23,153 nucleotides of DNA from DATDOY01 sp035293045 (lineage in GTDB: Bacteria > Actinomycetota > Acidimicrobiia > IMCC26256 > JACPCJ01): NCBI GenBank assembly GCA_035293045.1, contig DATDOY010000096.1, positions 1-23,153 on the forward strand, given 5' to 3'. Under the pieces are notes generated by a model. The model saw only the letters and a program-made list of their open reading frames with translations. It was not told the origin of the DNA and made no database searches. Positions 15,132 to 20,732 of the stretch are shown in pieces (the first letter of the stretch is position 1; each line of letters starts with the position of its first letter). Position numbers and translations under genes: made by a program.

Positions 15132-15175
15132 GGTGTGAGTGCCTGCCCGGCAATAGCCGGGCAGGCACTCACACC
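15132..15175. repeat. Palindromic repeat copy 3
   Basis: A perfect 20-bp stem (15132-15151 with 15156-15175) around the loop AATA, between two convergent genes (53 and 85 bp from their stops). Relative to copies 1 and 2 the core reads GTGTGAGTGCCTGCCC, with T changed to C and the matching A changed to G in the opposite arm. The stem is therefore preserved by a compensatory change. In this position it could serve as a bidirectional terminator, though no T-tract follows. Confidence 0.92.
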
Positions 15176-15195
15176 AGATCTCTGCCGTGCGCGGT

Positions 15196-15249
15196 CGCCG
15201 TGCGCCGTGCCACAAACGGGCCGCCGTGCGCCGTGCGCCGAACGGGCCG
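15196..15249. repeat. Two 26-bp tandem units in the convergent spacer
   Basis: The unit beginning CGCCGTGCGCCGTGC and ending ACGGGCCG occurs at 15196 and again at 15222, with 3 differences across 26 positions. Internally it is built of GTGCGCC-like steps. It lies just past palindromic repeat copy 3, before the stop of the second crotonase gene. Probably a slippage product; no function is evident. Confidence 0.7.
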
Positions 15250-15260
15250 CCGTAGGAGCC

Positions 15261-16061
15261 TCAGCGGCCCTTCCATTGGGGTTTGCGCTTCTCGAGAAAG
15301 GCGGCGATGCCCTCGGCGGTGTCCTCCGTGTAGGTCGTGACCGACAGCATGGGCTGGAGATAGGCGAGGGCGTCGTCGGCCGACATGTCGAGCACGCGAT
15401 AGAACGCGTCGCGCCCCCAGCGCGTGATCACGGGGGGCTTGTCGACGAGCGTCGCGCACAACTCGTCCACGACGGCGTCGAGTTCGGCGACGGCGACGAC
15501 GCGCGTCACGAACCCGATTCGATCGGCTTCGGCCGCATCGACCCGCCGACCGGTCAACATCAAATCGAGCGCCTTCTTCGGCGGCATGGAACGCAGGAGC
15601 GGCACCGTGATCATGTACGGCCAGAGGCCGCGGTCGATCTCGGGGGTGCCGAACTGCGCGTCGTCGGCGGCGATGACGAAATCGCACGCCAGGGCGAGGC
15701 CGAAGCCGCCGGCAAGCGCGTAGCCCCGCACCTTCGCCACCGTCGGCTTGCCCAACCCCCACATGTCACGAAACAGGTCAGCGAGCATCCCGCGAGAATC
15801 GTGGACCTCCGCCGCGCTCGGGTTCTCGCCGATGCCCCCGAGGTCGGCGCCGGCGCAAAAGGCCCGCTCCCCCGCGCCGCTCAGCACGACAACCCGTACC
15901 GCATCGTCGGCACGCGCCGCCACCATCGACGCCCGCAGCCCGTGCATCACCGCGTAGGACATCGAGTTGTGGCGGTCGGGGCGGTTGATCGTCACGCGGG
16001 CCACCCCGCCCTCCACCGAATACTGGACCTCGTCTGGAATGTTCACCGTCGGGTCTGCCAC
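15261..16061 (-). CDS. Enoyl-CoA hydratase/isomerase (crotonase) family protein
   Basis: Crotonase-fold acyl-CoA enzyme of 266 residues. It has the oxyanion-hole segments FCAGADLGG (about 68-76) and GYALAGGFGLALACD (about 113-127). Of the two hydratase glutamates, the first is replaced by G121 and the second is kept as E141 (in FGTPEIDRG). One retained glutamate is seen in several crotonase isomerases and other variants, so plain hydratase activity is doubtful. The GTG at 16061 is chosen because the protein starts with crotonase-like text soon after it; the longer frame is a shadow of the divergent gene. A weak TAGATA hexamer ends 7 bases upstream. The C-terminal EKRKPQWKGR is common in actinobacterial family members. 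Confidence 0.88.
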   Translation of the reverse strand: MADPTVNIPDEVQYSVEGGVARVTINRPDRHNSMSYAVMHGLRASMVAARADDAVRVVVLSGAGERAFCAGADLGGIGENPSAAEVHDSRGMLADLFRDMWGLGKPTVAKVRGYALAGGFGLALACDFVIAADDAQFGTPEIDRGLWPYMITVPLLRSMPPKKALDLMLTGRRVDAAEADRIGFVTRVVAVAELDAVVDELCATLVDKPPVITRWGRDAFYRVLDMSADDALAYLQPMLSVTTYTEDTAEGIAAFLEKRKPQWKGR

Positions 16062-16090
16062 GGGTCCGTATCTATCAGAACCCCCGCCGG

Positions 16091-16096
16091 TACGGT
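16091..16096 (+). promoter_or_regulatory. -10 hexamer TACGGT for DUF5317-like gene
   Basis: TACGGT ends 7 bases before the GTG at 16104, giving a predicted leaderless transcript. The divergent spacer to the crotonase gene is 42 bp, the same length as the spacer at 14431-14472. Confidence 0.45.
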
Positions 16097-16103
16097 GAGG
16101 CCT

Positions 16104-16751
16104 GTGGAGGTGATCGCCATCGCCGTCGCCGCCGGGCTCGTCGCCGGCAGCCTCACGGGCGGGTCGACGGGCCGCCTCTTCGACACTCGGTTCCGCCTCG
16201 CCCCGCTCGTCGTGCTTGCGCTCGCCGCCCGGTTCGGGCTCGCTCTCTCCAATCCCGACGACGGGTGGCCCGACTCGCTCGCGCTGGGCATCCAGCTGGG
16301 CTCGATCCTGCTCGCGGCGGGTTTCTGCGTCGCCAACATCCACGTCCGGGCGATGCCGGTCGTGCTGATGGGTATCGCGCTCAACGCCTTCGTCGTCGCC
16401 ATCAACGGCGGGATGCCGCTCAAACTCGACGACGCCGCGTCCGACTCCGAGCGCGCCGCGCTCGACCGGTCGGCGATCCATGTTGCGGAGGGCGACGCCG
16501 TGCTCCCGGTGCTCGGCCAGACCATCCCCGTCCCCGAGCCCGTCGACCGCCACGTGAGCTTCGGCGATCTCATCCTTGGCGTCGGCCTCGCCGATCTCGT
16601 GTTCCGCGCCATGCGGTCGGCGTCGCCCGCAGTGCGGACCACGGCGGCGACCGCGGTTCGCGGCGTGACGTCAGCCCCGGGCGCCGACGGCAGATCGGCG
16701 AGCGACTACCCGCGCGAGCGCCGCGAGGACGCGGTGGTCTCCGCGACCTGA
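16104..16751 (+). CDS. Membrane protein, DUF5317-like
   Basis: A 215-residue polytopic membrane protein. Hydrophobic segments lie at about 2-16, 33-49, 62-80 and 85-100, followed by the family-like NGGMPLKLDD segment, an extracytoplasmic stretch (VLPVLGQTIPVPEPVDRHVSFGD) and another helix near 152-165. This matches small actinobacterial DUF5317-type proteins of unknown function. The C-terminal 45 residues are low in complexity and lie over the 3' end of the next gene on the opposite strand (81-bp tail-to-tail overlap). The GTG at 16104 follows a -10-like hexamer by 7 bases. Family name held with moderate confidence. Confidence 0.75.
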   Translation: MEVIAIAVAAGLVAGSLTGGSTGRLFDTRFRLAPLVVLALAARFGLALSNPDDGWPDSLALGIQLGSILLAAGFCVANIHVRAMPVVLMGIALNAFVVAINGGMPLKLDDAASDSERAALDRSAIHVAEGDAVLPVLGQTIPVPEPVDRHVSFGDLILGVGLADLVFRAMRSASPAVRTTAATAVRGVTSAPGADGRSASDYPRERREDAVVSAT

Positions 16752-17906
16752 GGCCGAACGCCCCCTCGCTGAGGTCGCTGGTGACCCCGCGAGCGCCCCG
16801 AAGGCGGATCTCGCCCGCGCCGGATCCCCGCCCGCGAACGTCTCGTAGGCGGCCGCGACCCGGAGGATGTCGGCGGCGAGTTGATCGTCGGCCGCCACCG
16901 GCTCCCCCGCCATCCCGGCGACGAGCCCAGCCGGACCCGACATCCGCGTCTCATCGCGCAGGACCCCGAACGTGGCGGTCGCCACCTCCTCGGGTGTCGG
17001 CATGACCTGAACCTGGCCGTCGTCGAGGGTCACGGAGCCGAGGGCATGGAGGAGCGCCGCCCGCTCGAGATCGACGGCGCCGCCGCGGGGAACCTCGAGG
17101 AGGTCGGCCATGTCAAGGGCGAGATCGGCAACGCGGCGAGAGTGACCCGGCCGAACGCGTCCCCCCATCTCGGGCACGACCGAGAGGACCTGCACGGTCT
17201 GGTCATAGGTACGCCGAATGGCGTGGAGGCGTCCGAAGGCCCATCGGGCCGACAGCGCGGGGACGGCGAAGACGGGGATCGCCCACAGACCCATCGCGCC
17301 GCGTCCGTCCACGCCATGGAGACCGAGCGCCATGAGGATCCCGCTCGCGCCGATCGCCAGCACCGCCGTGTACCCACCGGCCCGACCGAAGGACGACTCG
17401 TCATGCAATCGCCGGATGATCACTTCGACGACGAGCAGCGCGGCACCGGCAGCGACGAGGGCCGCGAGCGCCGTCGCCGGGCGATGAACCCCCGTCACGC
17501 CGACGACCCCGCGATACGCGCCCCACGCGGCGAGCGCACTGACCACGCGCATCACGACGCCCGTTGCGGCACGCCGTAGCGACCGCGGCGTTTGGACCGC
17601 GGCGGCGAGCAGCACGATCGATCCCACGACGAGCACGACCCCCGCGGCGCCGGTGACCACCGCGAGGGGCAGCATCAATCCGTGCGAGAGCGGGATCGCG
17701 TCACCCTCGTCGAGCTGCACCGTCAACAGCTCGCCGACGAGCATCCACGCCCCGATAACCGCTGTCTCCCCCCATCCGCCGCCGACGCGCACGGCGACGG
17801 CCACGGCGAGCAGCCATGCCGCCGCCACGACGATGGCGACGTCGAGGCGCAGCTCCGGAGCGCCCGGGTCGCTAACCCTGCGCGGAGGTGAAACCGAAAG
17901 GTTCAC
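16671..17906 (-). CDS. Membrane protein with degenerate HD domain
   Basis: A 411-residue protein: about seven hydrophobic helices (roughly 20-220), then a cytoplasmic domain resembling the first half of an HD-GYP domain. GHSRRVADLALDMADLLEV (H255) and AALLHALGSV match the usual GHSxRV and LLHDIGKI pattern, but the HD aspartate is A288 and the conserved lysine is S291. Metal binding and phosphodiesterase activity are therefore probably lost. The part where GYP should be is short and does not match. The GTG at 17906 overlaps the stop of the upstream HD protein by 4 bp, so the pair is translationally coupled. It may be a regulatory partner of that protein. The 3' end overlaps the convergent DUF5317-like gene by 81 bp. 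Confidence 0.78.
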   Translation of the reverse strand: MNLSVSPPRRVSDPGAPELRLDVAIVVAAAWLLAVAVAVRVGGGWGETAVIGAWMLVGELLTVQLDEGDAIPLSHGLMLPLAVVTGAAGVVLVVGSIVLLAAAVQTPRSLRRAATGVVMRVVSALAAWGAYRGVVGVTGVHRPATALAALVAAGAALLVVEVIIRRLHDESSFGRAGGYTAVLAIGASGILMALGLHGVDGRGAMGLWAIPVFAVPALSARWAFGRLHAIRRTYDQTVQVLSVVPEMGGRVRPGHSRRVADLALDMADLLEVPRGGAVDLERAALLHALGSVTLDDGQVQVMPTPEEVATATFGVLRDETRMSGPAGLVAGMAGEPVAADDQLAADILRVAAAYETFAGGDPARARSAFGALAGSPATSARGRSASGRGDHRVLAALARVVARRSAVGARG

Positions 17907-19324
17907 GACGACGTCCTGCCGGCGGGATCAATCTCGCGCCCGGACGATCGCGCCCGCTCGAACTCGGGGGCAAGATCACCGAGCCCGGCGGAGCCGGGAC
18001 CGCGCACGGGCGGGTCGGCGTCGAAGACGACCACCTCCGCCTCGTGGCCCAGGCCGTGACGCTCACCCCGACGCTCGATTGCGCGGATGAGCGCGTCGAC
18101 GCAGGCGGGGTGGAACTGGCTCCCGGCGTGGCGGCGCAGTTCGGCGAAGGCCACATGCTGCGGAAGCGCGCGCCGGTACGGACGGGTGGACGTCATGGCG
18201 TCGAAGGCGTCCGCGACGACGATGGCGTACGGCTCGATCGGATCATGTCCGCCGCGCGCGTCGTAGCGGGCATAACGCGGCGATGCCGACGTGGCGATTG
18301 GTCGGAGAAAGTCGACGCGCCGCAACAGCTCCACCGAGACCGCCTCGTGCAGGCGCACGCGCTCGTATTCCTCGGGGGTGAGGCGGGCCGGCTTGCGGAG
18401 CAGCGCGTTCGGAACGACGAGTTTCCCGACGTCATGCATGAGCGCGGCGTACCGCAACCGCTCCTGACGCAGCTCCGACAGCCCCAGCTCCTCGCCGATG
18501 AGGCGCGAGAACCGCGCCACGCGCTCGACGTGCCCCGCGGTGTACGGGTCCTTGCGCTCGAGGGTTCGCACGAGCGTCCGCAGGGTTTCCTCGTGCGCTT
18601 CGCGCAGCGCCAGGTATGACCGGAAGGTATGACGCGCCACGAGCACGGGTGCCACGGCGAAGGGGATGACGAGCGGACCGGTCGTGAGATACACCCAGCC
18701 GAGTCCGGTTCCGATGACGGCGAACGGGATGTACTGCACGTGGAACGGCGACAGCGACGCGAGGAACTCGCGGGCCGGCCGTCGCTGGTCGAGCACGAGC
18801 ATGGGCACGAGGAGGCCGACGTTGACGGCGACGAACGTCACCGCAGTCGGAATCGTGGCGACCAGGAAGAGCGGCACCGACGAGCCGGCGGCGGGATCGA
18901 ACAGCGAGAACACGGACGCCGAGGCGACCCCGGCCAAGACGAGCATGGCGCTGTTGAAGATGAGGCGGGCGAACCGGCGGTCGCGAATGTCGGGGAGGTA
19001 CAAGCCCCCAAACCCGGCCAAGAGTCCGCCGGCGAGATACGCACCGTCGGCTCCAAGGGCATAGACGCCCGCGATCACCGGCACCATCAGCGCCGATGCG
19101 GTCGCCCCACTTGGAAGTCGGACACAGATCAACTCGGCCCCCAACGCCACAAGCGCAAGGGCAACGAACGCCTCCACATCGGGGATTCCACGGCGCGCCA
19201 CAAGTGCAGTGACCACCAGACCGGCCACGCTGATCACCGCCAAATAGGCGCGCTGAGCCGCCGGCATACGACGCGCCAGGCCGTCGCGGCCGTCGGTTCC
19301 TTGTGGTGTTGTCGCTCCCGGCAT
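17903..19324 (-). CDS. Membrane protein with HD (divergent HD-GYP) phosphohydrolase domain
   Basis: A 473-residue protein from the ATG at 19324: six to seven membrane helices (about 24-230), a coiled linker (ALREAHEETLRTLVRTLE) and an HD-GYP-type domain. H265 (AGHVERVARFSRLIG), H297-D298-V-G-K301 and H326 are intact. Where active HD-GYP proteins have HHExxDGxGYP, this one reads RYARYDARGGH, so two metal-ligand histidines and the GYP signature are missing. The later DAFDAMTSTRPYR segment is normal. Hydrolysis of cyclic di-GMP is therefore uncertain; another nucleotide or a sensing role is possible. The start may instead be the ATG at 19366 (14 residues longer). It follows a small ORF and is coupled to the next HD gene. 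Confidence 0.85.
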   Translation of the reverse strand: MPGATTPQGTDGRDGLARRMPAAQRAYLAVISVAGLVVTALVARRGIPDVEAFVALALVALGAELICVRLPSGATASALMVPVIAGVYALGADGAYLAGGLLAGFGGLYLPDIRDRRFARLIFNSAMLVLAGVASASVFSLFDPAAGSSVPLFLVATIPTAVTFVAVNVGLLVPMLVLDQRRPAREFLASLSPFHVQYIPFAVIGTGLGWVYLTTGPLVIPFAVAPVLVARHTFRSYLALREAHEETLRTLVRTLERKDPYTAGHVERVARFSRLIGEELGLSELRQERLRYAALMHDVGKLVVPNALLRKPARLTPEEYERVRLHEAVSVELLRRVDFLRPIATSASPRYARYDARGGHDPIEPYAIVVADAFDAMTSTRPYRRALPQHVAFAELRRHAGSQFHPACVDALIRAIERRGERHGLGHEAEVVVFDADPPVRGPGSAGLGDLAPEFERARSSGREIDPAGRTSS

Positions 19325-19398
19325 GCTCGGCCTGCCCCTCCCCGAGGAGACCGGTGCACTGGGCATGAAAGGCGGTGTGATCGACGCTTGACGCGGGT

Positions 19399-19456
19399 CC
19401 TTCGCCAAGGCGAAGGCGGCAGGGCCTCGTGGGCACCAAACGGGTGAATCCACCCG
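19399..19456 (-). other. Paired hairpins in the leader between the small ORF and the HD gene
   Basis: Two stems lie in the gap: CCTTCGCC/GGCGAAGG (8 bp, 19399-19416) and CGGGTG/CACCCG (6 bp, 19441-19456). An outer TTGACG/CGTCAA match could close both into a branched fold on the minus strand. It may be a weak terminator or attenuator within the transcript. No known riboswitch was recognised. Confidence 0.4.
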
Positions 19457-19482
19457 TCAACCGAGGGCGAACCGTGTCCGCC

Positions 19483-19572
19483 CTACTCCCACTGGTAGCC
19501 GAGGCCACCGGTGGCGAGGGAAGCCACGATCACCGTCGCCGTAGCGACAAGCCGTACAAAGGCCTTTCTCAT
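19483..19572 (-). CDS. Small membrane-peptide ORF (29 residues)
   Basis: A short ORF starting with ATG behind a strong ribosome binding site (AAGGAGG, 4 bases from the ATG). The peptide has a basic head (MRKAFVRL), a hydrophobic stretch of about 17 residues (VATATVIVASLATGGLG) and ends YQWE. It looks like a single-helix membrane peptide or an uncleaved signal-like peptide. An in-frame ATG at 19593 would add 7 residues but has no ribosome binding site. It is the first ORF upstream of the two HD-domain membrane genes, 110-160 bp ahead on the same strand. It could be a small partner, a leader peptide, or the product of a small-protein gene of its own. I recognise no family. Confidence 0.6.
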   Translation of the reverse strand: MRKAFVRLVATATVIVASLATGGLGYQWE

Positions 19573-19618
19573 TACCCCTCCTTGGCGGTTCATGTGCTCG
19601 GGAAGCTCCCGACAATGA

Positions 19619-19646
19619 TCCGCTTCGCTTAGGGGTCCGCTTCGCT
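19619..19646. repeat. 17-bp-period direct repeat upstream of the small ORF
   Basis: TCCGCTTCGCT occurs at 19619-19629 and 19636-19646, 47-74 bp upstream of the small ORF start. Tandem half-sites with such spacing can be regulator binding sites, but no regulator is identified. Confidence 0.45.
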
Positions 19647-19765
19647 GAGGACGGGGTCCGGATTCCCGAACGCCACGTCCAAGTGCGAGGCCCTGCCGGC
19701 TCCGCCTTGATGAGGGCGCGCCGCGTCAAGTTGTCAAAGACTCAAATGCCGCCGTTGCCTCCCAG

Positions 19766-19914
19766 CGCACCTCCCAATTGGTGCGTGGGCAGGCCCCACA
19801 AGGTCCGGATGAGGACCCACTCCGCCCGCATCCATTCCATAAACCGTCGATGCGGTGAATGCGGAGTGTTGCGGTTCCGGCGGCGTTGATCAAGTGGGCA
19901 TTTGCCGTTTGATC
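19766..19914. ncRNA. Candidate structured RNA: array of five stem-loops
   Basis: Consecutive stems: 19766-19771 with 19780-19785; 19785-19789 with 19795-19799; 19802-19806 with 19813-19817; a long interrupted stem of 8 bp (19818-19825 with 19861-19868) plus 7 bp (19826-19832 with 19849-19855), with a 5-base bulge and a 16-base loop; and 19888-19893 with 19909-19914, enclosing GGC/GCC. All base pairs listed are Watson-Crick. Strand cannot be decided because stems are symmetric. It does not look like SRP RNA, tmRNA or RNase P RNA. It may instead be a DNA-level element. Confidence 0.35.
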
Positions 19915-19999
19915 GGAAATCGGGCCAAAGAAATTTTCGAATGTCACGGACGGTCCACGGTCGGCGGAGGGTCTGAACGCGCGCGGTGACGAACGCGGG

Positions 20000-20011
20000 C
20001 CGAGCGCTCGG
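20000..20011. promoter_or_regulatory. 12-bp palindrome upstream of the hypothetical gene
   Basis: CCGAGCGCTCGG, extendable by three pairs on each side if a G-T pair is allowed, lies 41 bp before the start of the gene at 20053 and just upstream of a possible -10 (TATGCT, 20038-20043). It is a candidate operator or hairpin. Confidence 0.35.
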
Positions 20012-20037
20012 TCCCCGGGACTTCGAGCCGCCACCCC

Positions 20038-20043
20038 TATGCT
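20038..20043 (+). promoter_or_regulatory. Possible -10 hexamer TATGCT
   Basis: TATGCT ends 9 bases before the ATG at 20053, compatible with a very short leader or leaderless mRNA. No Shine-Dalgarno sequence is present. Confidence 0.4.
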
Positions 20044-20052
20044 CGGCAGCGC

Positions 20053-20706
20053 ATGGACGGTCCCGCACTTTCCGACGTCGAAGCTGAACTCGGGCGGCTT
20101 CCGGACGTCACCGGCGTCCGCATCGTGGGCGACGGCGGCACTCCGACCGAGGTTCACGTGCTCGCGCGCCCGGGCAAGCCGGCGAAGCAGATCGTGCGAG
20201 ACGTGCAGTCGGTGGCGCTCGCTCGCTTCGGGCTCAACCTCGACCGGCGCATCGTGTCGGTCGTGCAACTCGAGAGCGCCGTGATCGACGCCGGGGCCGG
20301 CGCCGATCCGATGGCGGCGGCGCCCCGACCCGTCATCTCGGGCATCACCGCCGAAGCGTCGGGACTCCGCACGCTGGTGCGGGTCACCCTGGCCGTGCAC
20401 GACGCCGAGGCCGTCGGCTTCGCCGAGGGCTCGATCGCCTCGATGGCGCGCCACCGACTCGTCGCGTCCGCCACCCTCGACGCCCTGCGCCAACTGCTGC
20501 CCGCGGCGGAGTGCCTCGACGTCGACAGCGCGCAGATCGTGCGCATCGGAGTGAACGACGTCGCCGTGGTCACCGTGGTCGCCGTCGTCCCGCCCGACGA
20601 GCAGGTGATCTCGGGTTCGGCCATCGTGCGGCTGCACCAGGAGCAGGAAGCGGTGGCGCGGGCGCTGCTCGACGCCACCAACCGTCGACTTCCGCGCCTC
20701 GGCTGA
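20053..20706 (+). CDS. Conserved-looking hypothetical protein, two-part
   Basis: A 217-residue soluble protein without signal peptide or membrane helix. The first half (about 1-75) reads like a small alpha/beta domain: VEAELGRLPDVTGVRIV, TEVHVLARPGKPAKQIVRDVQ, then FGLNLDRRIVSVVQL. The second half (about 95-215) has the pattern of a second compact domain: LVRVTLAVHDAEAVG, HRLVASATLDALRQLLP, VAVVTVVAVV, SGSAIVRLHQEQEAVARALLDATNRRL. The regular sequence and lack of low complexity argue for a real, conserved protein, but I cannot name a family or function. It is followed by a glycosyltransferase gene in the same orientation, with a hairpin across its stop codon. Confidence 0.75.
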   Translation: MDGPALSDVEAELGRLPDVTGVRIVGDGGTPTEVHVLARPGKPAKQIVRDVQSVALARFGLNLDRRIVSVVQLESAVIDAGAGADPMAAAPRPVISGITAEASGLRTLVRVTLAVHDAEAVGFAEGSIASMARHRLVASATLDALRQLLPAAECLDVDSAQIVRIGVNDVAVVTVVAVVPPDEQVISGSAIVRLHQEQEAVARALLDATNRRLPRLG

Positions 20707-20730
20707 CCCTGGGAGACTGCTGAGGGTCAG
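20703..20730 (+). promoter_or_regulatory. Hairpin spanning a stop codon and the next ribosome binding site
   Basis: CTGACCCT (20703-20710) pairs perfectly with AGGGTCAG (20723-20730). The 5' arm contains the TGA stop of the hypothetical gene; the 3' arm contains AGGG, 6 bases before the GTG of the glycosyltransferase. A ribosome terminating on the first gene would open the stem, so translation of the second may depend on the first. Confidence 0.5.
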
Positions 20731-20732
20731 AA

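Larger units (their letters stand above)
19573..20052. other. 480-bp region without a credible gene
   Basis: Between the divergent small ORF and the hypothetical gene at 20053. Open frames here look like shadows with no recognisable domain. Contents seen: a CGGGA/TCCCG hairpin near 19600; two 11-bp direct repeats TCCGCTTCGCT at 19619 and 19636 (17-bp period); a TTGACA-like -35 on the minus strand at 19732-19737 with no good -10; an array of five stem-loops at 19766-19914; a 12-bp palindrome CCGAGCGCTCGG at 20000-20011; and TATGCT at 20038. Part of it (about 19890-19950) is noticeably richer in A and T than its surroundings. Confidence 0.6.

Noticed and set aside
1..15175. CRISPR array from repeated palindromes
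   Set aside because: Only three copies, kilobases apart with no regular spacers and no cas genes.
19399..19500. Cyclic di-AMP (ydaO-type) riboswitch on the plus strand, suggested by GGGTGAATCC followed by CGAACC
   Set aside because: Other conserved blocks do not line up, the downstream plus-strand gene is about 550 bp away, and the stretch overlaps the small ORF on the other strand. A covariance-model search would settle it.
19766..19914. Integron attC site
   Set aside because: The long bulged stem is reminiscent, but no paired GTT/AAC core boxes at the stem ends, no integrase and no cassette array are seen.
19742..20637. Minus-strand open frames opposite and upstream of the hypothetical gene
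   Set aside because: No recognisable domain, Arg/His-rich text, and they run antisense to the more regular plus-strand protein or through the stem-loop array.
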